A stretch of DNA of 64,000 bases, taken from the NCBI RefSeq assembly GCF_030542965.1, contig NZ_JAUAOA010000002.1:248001-312000 (forward strand). Reading direction: 5' to 3'. This DNA is from Azotosporobacter soli (GTDB taxonomy: Bacteria; Bacillota; Negativicutes; SG130). The stretch's first letter is position 1. The number at the start of each line of letters is the position of its first letter. Position numbers and translations under genes: made by a program. Under the pieces are notes generated by a model that was not told the origin of the DNA, made no database searches, and saw only the letters and a list, made by a program, of their open reading frames with translations. This document shows positions 33,465-42,544 of this stretch, one piece after another.

Positions 33465-33575
33465 CTCCACCACAGGTGCCTGACGGCACCACAGAAGCCA
33501 CATCGAGGCTAACGGTAAAACAGCTAAATCGTGCAGCGATTTCCGTGGCGGCTATGCCGCCTGTGGTTCAAACCG
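33465..33575. repeat. Dispersed intergenic repeat, copy B
   Basis: In the 293-base gap after pgi. Shares CACCACAGAAGCC (33487-33499), AAATCGTGCAGC (33526-33537) and CCGCCTGTGGTTCAA (33557-33571) in order with copy A at 27370-27480. Bordered on the left by AACCACAAAGACGCAAAG, a further common type of intergenic repeat. Internal CCACAGG / CCTGTGG arms could close a hairpin of about 100 bases. Confidence 0.6.
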
Positions 33576-33592
33576 TCCTTTACTTTCCCCTA

Positions 33593-35071
33593 CTAGTTCT
33601 TCGCCTTAATTTCCTTCAGCATCGGGCCCATGATGCGTTTGTAGGCCTCGACGCCGGGTTGGTCGAACGCGTCGACATCGGCCAGTTCGCCTTCGTAAGC
33701 GACCGACAGCGCCAACAGATAAAGCAGTTCGCCGAGATGTTGCGGCTGCATCGCCGGGAGCACGAATGTCGCATTCGGCCGCTTGTCGCCGATCAGTGCC
33801 GCGGCATTCGCCTGACGCGCCGTCTCCAGCGCTTCGCCAAGCGTCAGACCGGCGATCTCCGCCAGTTTCGCCGCCTTCGGAAACGCGTCGGGAATCACTT
33901 GATCTTCGGCCCAGTGCGCCACTTTCACGAATTGAACCACCTTGTCCTGCTTGCCGTCCTGATGCTGCTGCGTCTGCGCATGCATGTCGGTCGTGCCGAC
34001 CGCAACGATCGGCGTACGGCCGTAATACACCGTCTTGCCACTGCGGTCCGTGCGCTTGCCGAGCGATTCCGCCAACAGTTGCACATACCATTCGGCCACC
34101 GATTTCAAATAGTCGGCGTACGGCATGAAGACTTCGATGTCGCGGCCGTATTTTTCCGCCGCGATATATTTCAGCGCCGCATTGAGAAGCGCCGGATTGT
34201 TCCAAAGATCGTCTGTTTGGCAGGCTTCGTCCATCGCCCGCGCACCCGCCAGGAACGCGTCGATATCAAGTCCGATGCAGGCAGCTGTAATCAAGCCGAC
34301 TTCGCAAAAGATGCTGAAACGTCCGCCGACGCCGTCCGGCACGCTGAACGTCGGCCAATTGTTTTCATCGGCCAGTTTTTTCAGCAGCGTCGCCTTCGTA
34401 CCGGTTGCCGGATCGGTCACCGCGACGACCTCCACTTCGATCTCCGGACGCAATGCCTTCAGCTGCTCATAGGCGACCATAAAGGTCGACATCGTATCGA
34501 GCGTCGCGCCCGATTTCGAAATCACGACCAGCATCACGCGATAAGGCTCCGTTGATCCATGACAAGCCTTCGCCTTCGCATCAGCTGCCAACCGCACCAG
34601 CATCTCCGTCGTACGTCGCGCATCGATATTGTTGCCGTTAAAGAACAGCTTCGGATAGCCGTCGCGCTCTTCCCGGTTCTTATAATTCCAAAATTCACCG
34701 CAGTGCAGATCGAACAGCACCTTGTTGCCAAGATACGAACCGCCGATGCCGAACGAAATCACCGCATCCACACGATTTCGAATCGACTGGCTGAAATCCT
34801 TCAAGCGCTGGATCGACGCGGGGTTATTCAGATTACCTTCTTTAACATACGGCAACTGACTGAACAGTACCTTCTCCGGCTCCCCATCCTTCGACAGATG
34901 ACCGCGAATGATGCCGCTCTCGCGCATCACGCCGATCGCCTTATGCGCCGCCTGCAGCCGCTCCCCCAACTCCTGCAAGTCGTTTTCCGTCACGCCGCCC
35001 TGCCCCATCATATTCTGATAATCAAAAACAAAGCCCGATTTCAACTGCAGCTTTTTTGTTTCCTTGCTCAT
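33593..35071 (-). CDS. pgi: Glucose-6-phosphate isomerase
   Basis: 492 residues from ATG 35071; the ATG at 35077 lies only two bases after AAGGAG, so the second one is preferred. SIS-fold motifs: AVISFGIGGSYLGNKVLF, VMLVVISKSGATLDTMSTFM, and VGGRFSIFCEVGLITAACIG with the C-terminal QPGVEAYK (active-site Lys). Converts glucose-6-phosphate and fructose-6-phosphate, at the branch to nucleotide sugar synthesis. galU is the next gene upstream, so the two form a sugar-phosphate supply pair. Confidence 0.95.
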   Translation of the reverse strand: MSKETKKLQLKSGFVFDYQNMMGQGGVTENDLQELGERLQAAHKAIGVMRESGIIRGHLSKDGEPEKVLFSQLPYVKEGNLNNPASIQRLKDFSQSIRNRVDAVISFGIGGSYLGNKVLFDLHCGEFWNYKNREERDGYPKLFFNGNNIDARRTTEMLVRLAADAKAKACHGSTEPYRVMLVVISKSGATLDTMSTFMVAYEQLKALRPEIEVEVVAVTDPATGTKATLLKKLADENNWPTFSVPDGVGGRFSIFCEVGLITAACIGLDIDAFLAGARAMDEACQTDDLWNNPALLNAALKYIAAEKYGRDIEVFMPYADYLKSVAEWYVQLLAESLGKRTDRSGKTVYYGRTPIVAVGTTDMHAQTQQHQDGKQDKVVQFVKVAHWAEDQVIPDAFPKAAKLAEIAGLTLGEALETARQANAAALIGDKRPNATFVLPAMQPQHLGELLYLLALSVAYEGELADVDAFDQPGVEAYKRIMGPMLKEIKAKN

Positions 35072-35186
35072 CTTCATCTCTCCTTATCTCTTGATCAATT
35101 CTGAAATATTATACACTATTAGCAAATACGACTCGTGGCTCGTGAACCATAAGCCCTGAGCCACGCGCCATGTGCTCTGAGGCGCT

Positions 35187-36083
35187 CTACTTTTCGCCCC
35201 CATTAACCAATTCGCCCCAATTTTTCTTCAGATAGCGCAGAAAGCCTTCCCGTAAATCCGGGCGTTTCAGCGCGAATTCCACCGTAGCTTCAAGATAGCC
35301 CTGCTTGTCGCCGACATCATAGCGGCGGCCTTCAAACTCATACGCATAGACAGGCTGCACCTGCGCCAACTTGCGCAGCGCATCCGTCAACTGAATCTCG
35401 CCGCCGCGCCCCGGCTCGGTCGTTTCCAACAGCGCAAAAATTTCCGGTTCGATGATATAGCGCCCCAACACCGCCAAACGAGACGGCGCTTCTTCAAGCG
35501 TCGGTTTTTCGACCAGGTCGACCGCCTGCCAGAGTCGTTCTTTTACGACTTTCGGCTTCACGACGCCGTAACTCGATACCTTTTCCTGCGCCACTTCCTG
35601 CACACCGAGAATCGTACCCGGACAGTCTTCATATACTTGCATCAGTTGCTTTAGGCACGGCACTTCCGCATCGATGATGTCATCACCCAGCATCACCGCG
35701 AACGGTTCGTTGCCGACAAACTGCTTCGCGCATAGCACCGCATGGCCGAGTCCTTTCGCTTCCTTCTGGCGAATGTAATGGATCGCCACATTGGGAATTT
35801 CCTCAATCAACCCCAAGAGGTCGTATTTCCCCTGTGCCTTCAACGTCATTTCCAGTTCAAACGCCCGGTCAAAATGATCCTCGATCGCTCGTTTGTTACG
35901 TCCGGTAATAATCAGTATTTCCTCAATCCCCGACTGCACCGCTTCCTCAATAATATATTGAATCGCCGGTTTATCGACAATCGGCAGCATCTCTTTTGGT
36001 TGCGCCTTTGTCGCCGGCAAAAAACGCGTGCCAAGTCCGGCTGCGGGTATGATTGCCTTACGAACTTGTTTGTTTTTTATCAT
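35187..36083 (-). CDS. galU: UTP-glucose-1-phosphate uridylyltransferase
   Basis: 298 residues from ATG 36083 (SD TGGAGTGG); upstream frame to 36134 has no support. AIIPAAGLGTRFLPATKAQP and KEMLPIVDKPAIQYIIEEAV are the GalU signature; later VEKPTLEEAPSRLAVLGRYI. Makes UDP-glucose. Follows rfbC on the strand after a hairpin. Confidence 0.96.
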   Translation of the reverse strand: MIKNKQVRKAIIPAAGLGTRFLPATKAQPKEMLPIVDKPAIQYIIEEAVQSGIEEILIITGRNKRAIEDHFDRAFELEMTLKAQGKYDLLGLIEEIPNVAIHYIRQKEAKGLGHAVLCAKQFVGNEPFAVMLGDDIIDAEVPCLKQLMQVYEDCPGTILGVQEVAQEKVSSYGVVKPKVVKERLWQAVDLVEKPTLEEAPSRLAVLGRYIIEPEIFALLETTEPGRGGEIQLTDALRKLAQVQPVYAYEFEGRRYDVGDKQGYLEATVEFALKRPDLREGFLRYLKKNWGELVNGGEK

Positions 36084-36153
36084 TAATTTACCACTCCAAA
36101 CCGTCTCGAGTATTTCAGTGCATAAAAACGCCATCTATAACAGATTCGACAAA

Positions 36154-36208
36154 TAAAAAAGGAATCCTACCGCATATACGCAATTGCGTTCTTGCAGCAA
36201 GATTCCTT
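36154..36208 (-). terminator. Terminator after rfbC
   Basis: On the minus strand AAGGAATC (36201-36208), an inner palindrome ACGCAATTGCGT, then GATTCCTT (36159-36166) followed by TTTTTATTTG. The stem is interrupted, so moderate confidence. Confidence 0.6.
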
Positions 36209-36223
36209 CGATACATCACCAAT

Positions 36224-36784
36224 TCACTTTTGCTCAAAGCGTGGCAATTTCTCTTGGGGTAGGAATTTCAAGCAGTCGTACTTTTTATCTTTGTCTGAAA
36301 GAGTCACCTCTTGTAACGGCCAGTCAATGCCGATATCCGGATCATTCCAGGCAATGCCACCCTCGCATTCCGGCGCATAACGATCCGTACACTTATAGCT
36401 GAACAAAGCCGTATCACTCACTACACAAAATCCATGCGCAAAGCCAGTCGGAATCCAAAACTGTCGATGGTTTTCACCCGACAGCAGTACCCCCTCCCAC
36501 TGTCCGAACGTCGGCGAACCGACGCGGATATCGACCGCTACGTCAAACACTTCACCCTGCAATACGCTGACCAGCTTACCCTGTCCATGCGGATTTTGAA
36601 AATGCAGCCCACGCAGCACGCCTTTCGTTGAAAAGGACACATTGTCCTGCACAAATTCTCCCTGAATGCCCAAGACTTCATATCGATCCTTTTGCCACGA
36701 TTCAAAAAAGAATCCCCGTTCGTCGCCGAACACCTTCGGTTCAATGATTTTAACGCCACTCAACCGTGTTTCTAGTACGTTCAT
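36224..36784 (-). CDS. rfbC: dTDP-4-dehydrorhamnose 3,5-epimerase
   Basis: 186 residues, standard length. GVKIIEPKVFGDERGFFFES, then FVQDNVSFSTKGVLRGLHFQ with the catalytic His-containing LRGLHFQNP, and FWIPTGFAHGFCVVSD. Cupin fold enzyme that inverts C3 and C5 of dTDP-4-keto-6-deoxyglucose. No rfbD (reductase) lies beside it, so whether dTDP-rhamnose is finished here is not shown. Confidence 0.95.
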   Translation of the reverse strand: MNVLETRLSGVKIIEPKVFGDERGFFFESWQKDRYEVLGIQGEFVQDNVSFSTKGVLRGLHFQNPHGQGKLVSVLQGEVFDVAVDIRVGSPTFGQWEGVLLSGENHRQFWIPTGFAHGFCVVSDTALFSYKCTDRYAPECEGGIAWNDPDIGIDWPLQEVTLSDKDKKYDCLKFLPQEKLPRFEQK

Positions 36785-36805
36785 GGTTCCGCCTCTTTCA
36801 GAAAA

Positions 36806-37936
36806 CTATTTTGCGTATTTCAACACGGCTGCCGCAACCGTGTCCACATCTTCTTTCGTTAAACGCATATGCATCGGCAGAGAAATGATCCGGTTACTCA
36901 TCCGCTCCGAATTTGCACAAGTTCCTGCCGCATATGCATACATCTTGTATTCGGTATTGTCCACATAGTGAACGCCCGGATAAATTTCCGACTCATTCAA
37001 CGCTAGGATCATTTCATCCCGATTGTTCACTTCAATTTGGTACAAATGACGCGACGATTCGCAGCCCGGAGCCACCGGAATCGCTTTCACTTTAGCTTCA
37101 TGTCCTAAAAAGGCCTGATCATACCAAACTGCCAGTTGGCGACGATACGCATTGTCGCGTTCCAAATATTTGAGTTGGACCAAACCGATCGATGCAACAA
37201 TAGAATTGCCATGGTGCTTATAGCCGACATATTCCACATCGTACTTCCATTTGTATGCGCCTTTATCGTTTGAACGTGCATAGGTGTCTTTGTTGATACC
37301 CAGCCAAGCCTTTTTACGGACGATAGCGTCAAACGCCTCTTCTTTAAAGCAAATCATGCCTGAGTCCGCTGTCGGTAAGTTTTTTACTGCTTGGAATGAA
37401 TACACGACCACATCGGCTTCTGCCCCCGGGATTTCCCCATTCAACCGTGTTCCTGCCATATGTGCGGCATCTAAGATCAATTTCAGATTATGCTTTTTGC
37501 ATAGCTTCACTATCTTTTGATATTGACCGCAATTTCCGCCCAAACCTACAAACATAACGGCTCGCGTCTTATCGGTAATCTTCTTTTCAACCTCCACCGG
37601 ATCCAAGCAAAGATACTGATCCACGTCAGCAAATATGACTTTCATTCCCTCATACACAATCGCATGATTGGTAGATACAAACGTAAGCGGCGTTGAAATG
37701 ATCTCGTCGCCATCATTCCATTTGTACTCTTCTTTTAAAACCTGTACTGCCAATTGCAAGCCAACCGTTGCCGAGTTCAAAAAATGAGCATGCGGCAGAC
37801 CGGTGTATTTCTTCCAGGCATCCTCCAACTGAACCGTTTTGAAACCTAATCCCGTCCAGCCTTTTTCTAAACACTCGCGAATTTCAGCCAGACATTCTTC
37901 CACTTCGAATGTCGGTATGAATAATTGTACTGCCAT
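36806..37936 (-). CDS. DegT/DnrJ/EryC1 sugar aminotransferase
   Basis: 376 residues from ATG 37936 (SD GAGGAGG). PLP aminotransferase of the DegT family: HAHFLNSATVGLQLAVQVL, LDAAHMAGTRLNGEIPGA, and SFQAVKNLPTADSGMICF with the PLP lysine in AVKN. Sits between rfbC and a GNAT gene and downstream of rfbA-rfbB, so it probably aminates a dTDP-4-keto-6-deoxy (or 3-keto) sugar. The GNAT would then acylate the amine. Confidence 0.88.
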   Translation of the reverse strand: MAVQLFIPTFEVEECLAEIRECLEKGWTGLGFKTVQLEDAWKKYTGLPHAHFLNSATVGLQLAVQVLKEEYKWNDGDEIISTPLTFVSTNHAIVYEGMKVIFADVDQYLCLDPVEVEKKITDKTRAVMFVGLGGNCGQYQKIVKLCKKHNLKLILDAAHMAGTRLNGEIPGAEADVVVYSFQAVKNLPTADSGMICFKEEAFDAIVRKKAWLGINKDTYARSNDKGAYKWKYDVEYVGYKHHGNSIVASIGLVQLKYLERDNAYRRQLAVWYDQAFLGHEAKVKAIPVAPGCESSRHLYQIEVNNRDEMILALNESEIYPGVHYVDNTEYKMYAYAAGTCANSERMSNRIISLPMHMRLTKEDVDTVAAAVLKYAK

Positions 37937-37971
37937 ATTATTTCCTCCTCTGTTTTTCAGCAACAGCTCGT

Positions 37972-38478
37972 TTATTTATCTTTCCTGTTGTACTCCATAT
38001 GTATCAGTTTCCCATCCTGCGCCGTAGGCATATATCCAGCCTTTTCATAAATTGAAATCGCTTTGCAATTGCTATCAAACACTTCTAAAAGAATTCTTTG
38101 TACACCTATTTCTTCTATAGCAAATTTCGTCAGCAGCTGCACCGCCTCTAATGCATACCCACCGCCCAACGCAGAAGGTTCCCCAATCATCAGTCGGCCA
38201 AACTCACAACTCTGCTCTGTAACTGCATACAAAGCTACTGCCCCAATTGCGAAACCGTCATCTTGCTTCTCAATCACATACATCCGATCATCATCGCGGG
38301 TTTGATATTCATTCCACCAGTTTTCTTGCTGTTCCTTCGAAATGACTCCACTGTACACGAAACAATTACGAACGCGCTCATCATTGCGCCAAGTCCTAAT
38401 TTTTTCAATATCTCGATGCTGAATTGGCCGCAAGCGAATTCGCTCTCCTTGAACGCACTTTTCATACTGCTCTTTCAT
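37972..38478 (-). CDS. GNAT family N-acetyltransferase (sugar amine)
   Basis: 168 residues. RimJ/RimL-like GNAT: IRLRPIQHRDIEKIRTWRND, then FGRLMIGEPSALGGGYALEA (acetyl-CoA loop region) and ILLEVFDSNCKAISIYEKAG. Located between a sugar aminotransferase and rfbB. Likely N-acylates the dTDP-aminosugar, in analogy to WecD/FdtC/PseH-type enzymes. Confidence 0.82.
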   Translation of the reverse strand: MKEQYEKCVQGERIRLRPIQHRDIEKIRTWRNDERVRNCFVYSGVISKEQQENWWNEYQTRDDDRMYVIEKQDDGFAIGAVALYAVTEQSCEFGRLMIGEPSALGGGYALEAVQLLTKFAIEEIGVQRILLEVFDSNCKAISIYEKAGYMPTAQDGKLIHMEYNRKDK

Positions 38479-38501
38479 CTCCTGCAGTTCCTTTCCGCAA
38501 A

Positions 38502-39512
38502 CTAACGATTCAAATACATTTTTTTATAATAGTCCCGATACGCGCCTGACCGGATTCGTTCCCACCAAGTACGATTTCCAACATACCAATCAATTGTTTC
38601 CTTAATTCCCCGCTCAAACGTATACTCCGGTTTCCAACCCAATTTTTCAGTGATTTTTGTCGCATCAATCGCATAACGACGATCATGACCGCTTCGATCC
38701 GCCACATGCCGAATCAAGGACTCTGATTTGCCTACTTCCTTTAGAATTGTTCGTACGATTTCTAAATTCGTTCGTTCGTTATTACCGCCCACATTATATA
38801 CTTCTCCGGCTATTCCGTTATGCAATACCAACTCGATCGCCTTGCAATGATCTTGCACATGGAGCCAATCTCTTACCTGCAGTCCGTCTCCATATACAGG
38901 AATCTCTTGATTTGTCAGGGCATTGGTAATCACCAATGGAATCAATTTTTCTGGAAAATGATATGGCCCATAGTTGTTTGAACAACGTGTGATATTTACA
39001 TGCATTCCATAGGTTTCATGATAAGCCCTTACTAATAAATCCGCTCCCGTTTTACTTGCCGAATATGGGCTGTTCGGCGCCAGCGGCGTCGTTTCGGAAA
39101 ACAGCCCTGCCGTCCCTAACGATCCATATACTTCATCGGTCGATACCTGCAAATACTTTTTCACTTTATATTTCCGCGCTGCTTCCAATAAGACCTGCGT
39201 CCCCAGTACATTCGTCCGAACAAATACTCCCGGATCTTCAATGCTTCGATCAACATGTGACTCTGCTGCAAAATTGACAACAGCATCAATTCCCTGCTTC
39301 ATCACATTGTCCACTAGCACAACGTCAGCAATATCACCATGCACAAAAGAATAATTTTCCCTTTCCGCAACATCCGCCACATTTTCCAAATTTCCTGCAT
39401 ATGTCAGCAAATCAAAGTTAATGATCCGATATTGCGGATATCTTTTAATCATGTGGCGAACAAAGTTGCTGCCAATAAATCCTGCTCCGCCGGTAATCAT
39501 TATTGTTTTCAT
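38502..39512 (-). CDS. rfbB: dTDP-glucose 4,6-dehydratase
   Basis: 336 residues. [19 protein letters not shown], the [20 protein letters not shown] segment, [17 protein letters not shown], and [20 protein letters not shown] (Tyr-x3-Lys). Makes dTDP-4-keto-6-deoxyglucose. ATGA overlap with rfbA. Confidence 0.96.
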   Translation of the reverse strand: MKTIMITGGAGFIGSNFVRHMIKRYPQYRIINFDLLTYAGNLENVADVAERENYSFVHGDIADVVLVDNVMKQGIDAVVNFAAESHVDRSIEDPGVFVRTNVLGTQVLLEAARKYKVKKYLQVSTDEVYGSLGTAGLFSETTPLAPNSPYSASKTGADLLVRAYHETYGMHVNITRCSNNYGPYHFPEKLIPLVITNALTNQEIPVYGDGLQVRDWLHVQDHCKAIELVLHNGIAGEVYNVGGNNERTNLEIVRTILKEVGKSESLIRHVADRSGHDRRYAIDATKITEKLGWKPEYTFERGIKETIDWYVGNRTWWERIRSGAYRDYYKKMYLNR

Positions 39513-40423
39513 TTTGTTGGCTCTCCCACTTTTAAATATCCGCCGTCCATTGTTGATTTTAACATACTTAGCAAATAGTTGCCGTATGCATTTTTCTTAA
39601 GAGGCTCTGCCAAACGCTGAACCTGTTCTTCATCAATATATCCCATCCGATACACAATTTCTTCCGGACAGGCAATTTTCAACCCCTGACGCTCTTCCAC
39701 TGTCTGTACAAACAACGATGCCTGCAGCAAAGACTCGTGCGTCCCCGTGTCAAGCCACGCATAGCCGCGGCCAAGCAGCTCCACATTTAAATTTCCGTTT
39801 TCCAAGTACGCCTTGTTTACGTCAGTAATTTCCAATTCGCCTCTTACCGAAGGTTTCAATTCTTTTGCAATATTAACAACACTATTATCATAAAAATACA
39901 ACCCCGTTACCGCATAGTTCGATTTGGGCTGCACTGGTTTTTCTTCCAGTGACACGACTTGTCCAAGTTTATCAAACTCCACGACACCATACCGTTCCGG
40001 ATCTTTCACCCAATATCCGAACACTGTTGCACCTTCTTTTCTTGCTGCCGCCCTGCGAATTGCTTCCACCAAGTTGTGCCCGTAAAAAATGTTGTCACCA
40101 AGTACCAGTGCACAACCATCGTTGCCGATAAACTCCCGGCCAATCACAAAAGCCTGCGCCAAGCCATCCGGACTCGGTTGCACCGCATAGGAAAACTGCA
40201 CGCCCCATTGGCTGCCATCCCCAAGCAAATGCTGAAATAATGGCATATCATGCAGGGTGGTAATAATCAGAATATCACGAATTCCGGCCAGCAACAGCGT
40301 CGACAAAGGATAATAAATCATCGGTTTGTCATAGATCGGCATCAGTTGCTTGCTTATAGCCTTTGTCAGTGGATGCAGGCGGGTGCCGGAACCGCCAGCA
40401 AGAATGATTCCTTTTTTTATCAT
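39509..40423 (-). CDS. rfbA: Glucose-1-phosphate thymidylyltransferase
   Basis: 304 residues from ATG 40423. [20 protein letters not shown] and [19 protein letters not shown] are the RfbA signature; [12 protein letters not shown] and [19 protein letters not shown] follow. First enzyme of the dTDP-sugar set. Order here is rfbA-rfbB-GNAT-aminotransferase-rfbC. Confidence 0.96.
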   Translation of the reverse strand: MIKKGIILAGGSGTRLHPLTKAISKQLMPIYDKPMIYYPLSTLLLAGIRDILIITTLHDMPLFQHLLGDGSQWGVQFSYAVQPSPDGLAQAFVIGREFIGNDGCALVLGDNIFYGHNLVEAIRRAAARKEGATVFGYWVKDPERYGVVEFDKLGQVVSLEEKPVQPKSNYAVTGLYFYDNSVVNIAKELKPSVRGELEITDVNKAYLENGNLNVELLGRGYAWLDTGTHESLLQASLFVQTVEERQGLKIACPEEIVYRMGYIDEEQVQRLAEPLKKNAYGNYLLSMLKSTMDGGYLKVGEPTK

Positions 40424-40744
40424 CCGATTCAACCTCTCATTCATTTTAAAATGCTGGGTCGACTTTTAATTCACTTTTCACTTCAAATACCCATTAAGAC
40501 AATATTATTTGAGATTCTCCTTCGGAAAGAACACTGCTACTTAGATTCCACGGCCTGACAAGCAATACCCCCATTAAGAACAAAAAAATGCGTTGATACA
40601 AAACATATCGTGAAAAAATCCTACTATAAGCATACAAGATATTACTAATACAACGCCCATTTTCTTTTCTGCAAAAATGATCTCCCTGCACTTCGTTATT
40701 CCAAGCCGCACGAAACATTAACCGCATTAAGTATAAAAGCAATT

Positions 40745-41350
40745 AAGCAACACTTGTTGCATTCCTTGCGTCTCGATTTTTTGGCGTACTTGGCGCATAA
40801 CCGCATAGACCACGCCGCCCAGTACACCGGCCACAATGATTGCGGTAAGCGCATCAATATACACCAGCATCAGCCAAATGACAACCACTGTTGATATCTC
40901 AACAATTAGTAAAAACAAACTAACCAATACACATAAGTAACTGATGTTGAAATATTGCGTAGCAATTCAGCACTGTTTTTTTCAACATGATACAAATATG
41001 GTTTTGATAAATATAGTCGCAACATCTCACAGGCAAACTTCTCCTGCAACTTCAATGAAAAGGTCACCTGACGACGTGTGGCCCAAACCATGTACCAATT
41101 TTCAAACGTAAACAACCAAATAAACAGCAATAATAAAGCTCGCATGCGATGTTATTTCTACCACCATCATCCGCGGTTGTATTACGGTTTCCCACATAGC
41201 AGCATCACTCATCAACGGAAAACTTGCGCTAATACCAACAGCCTCCAAAGCCGCTGCCAGCAACCTTAAATTCATTTAAATAATACACTGTACTTTCTCT
41301 TCGCTAGTAAACATTCGAAAAAACTTTTTGATCGCCTGCCTATGCCCTCA
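40745..41350 (-). pseudogene. Decayed ABC transporter (flippase-type), membrane part only
   Basis: Fragments in different frames match the intact ABC transporter at 51683-53422: IKKFFRMFTSEEK, then a TAA, LLAAALEAVGISA, ENWYMVWATRRQVTFSL, LYLSKPYLYHVEKNSAELL and ALTAIIVAGVLGGVVYAVM. There is an in-frame stop near 41277, a small deletion after VGIS, and frame changes near 41140 and 40920. The ATP-binding half is gone. The start codon is lost. The downstream 40500-40744 has an open frame of 82 residues without match. Between 40424 and 40500 nothing is seen. Confidence 0.85.
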
Positions 41351-41368
41351 CTCTATTAAATCTTTATT

Positions 41369-42535
41369 TCATTCTTTGTACACACACGTTCTAGAGTTCG
41401 ATGTTGCAATAAACTCTCGCAACTTTTTCTCATCAATATATCGTCCAATAACATGGTCTTGCGATAACGCTACTGATAATTTGGCATAACACGTTTCGCT
41501 ACCATGAATTCCATCAATGGTTTCTTTATCGTTTGACCCATAGGCCGTTATATCGCTAAAATCATAAAAAGAAATATTTTCTTCTGCGCACATCTCTAAA
41601 AGGGCAGTTTGGAATGATTTGTAAAACCCATCGTGTTTAGGAGATGTTTTTATCTCAGAATAAATTTTATTTGATAACGGCGGTATCACAACAACAACAT
41701 CTATATTGCTCTGTTTCATTTCAGAAATCAGCCTTTTAAGCTGATTCAACCGCTCACTGTTAACCTGCTCCGACGCTGCAAAAATTGATTCACACTCTTT
41801 AATTTGCTTCAGCGTATCTGCAAAGTCTTCGTCTATATTTTTCCGATTCCGAATAACTCCACCATATTGATAACTTCCATCTTCACGAAACCCATCTCCA
41901 TGAACGGCAGCAGACAAACCAATTGCCACTCGACCTTCATACGGATCACTTATTCTATGATAGTTCGAAAGTCTAAATAAATCTACGCCGCCACGAGTAA
42001 TTGTACCATTCAACAGACTTTTTGCCAGTGATCCATATAAATAAAATCGATTGCTAATAAAATTACTAACTACGTCACCTTTTATCAGTTCGCGGCGAAT
42101 TCCTAAGCTATCATTATATGTATAATTATCATTCAGCCACCAAAAATCAATACCCAAGATTACCCTTTCCGGTTGATTGTCTTTCATTGAAAACAAAAAC
42201 TCTCGCCCCATATCTAAATTAGACATGCAACCACCCGCATTATAAAACTTTGCTTCATCTGTGAAAAACTCTTTGCGAAATTGCATTACTCTTGAGGAAC
42301 CTACCGCCATGGTTTTAGGTTTCTGTTTACGAGCCATCTCCCATTTATATAATGCATTTTGCCCAATCAGAACGCGTCCATATAGCCCATTCTTACTTAA
42401 TTGTTCTTCTATCGAATGCTTGATATCAAGGTCTTCATTTAAATTCCATAATAGAACTTCCGCTCCCGCAACTAAAAACATCATCAGTCCAATATAAAAA
42501 GCGCCAAACCATAAAACCCATTTTTTCCATATCAT
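41369..42535 (-). CDS. SGNH-fold partner of MBOAT acyltransferase (AlgJ/DltD-like)
   Basis: 388 residues. One N-terminal membrane segment (about 8-28, FGAFYIGLMMFLVAGAEVLL). Catalytic-type motifs: MAVGSSRVMQFRKEFF (G-x-S-R block with the Ser), and DGIHGSETCYAKL (D-x-x-H). Located just downstream of the MBOAT gene with a gap of nine bases. Such pairs O-acylate polysaccharides or proteins at the outer face of the membrane (alginate, teichoic acid, peptidoglycan). Substrate not shown. Confidence 0.8.
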   Translation of the reverse strand: MIWKKWVLWFGAFYIGLMMFLVAGAEVLLWNLNEDLDIKHSIEEQLSKNGLYGRVLIGQNALYKWEMARKQKPKTMAVGSSRVMQFRKEFFTDEAKFYNAGGCMSNLDMGREFLFSMKDNQPERVILGIDFWWLNDNYTYNDSLGIRRELIKGDVVSNFISNRFYLYGSLAKSLLNGTITRGGVDLFRLSNYHRISDPYEGRVAIGLSAAVHGDGFREDGSYQYGGVIRNRKNIDEDFADTLKQIKECESIFAASEQVNSERLNQLKRLISEMKQSNIDVVVVIPPLSNKIYSEIKTSPKHDGFYKSFQTALLEMCAEENISFYDFSDITAYGSNDKETIDGIHGSETCYAKLSVALSQDHVIGRYIDEKKLREFIATSNSRTCVYKE

Positions 42536-42544
42536 AATTTACTC

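Noticed and set aside
33300-33503. N-terminal extension of the PilP-like protein
   Set aside because: The extension spans a terminator hairpin and a repeat; ATG 33299 has an SD and leads into a normal membrane segment.
33449-34555. A long plus-strand open frame opposite pgi
   Set aside because: Arg/His-rich, antisense to a clear pgi gene, without a start site.
40494-40742. 82-codon open frame downstream of the decayed ABC transporter
   Set aside because: No SD, no recognisable domain, adjoining pseudogene remains.
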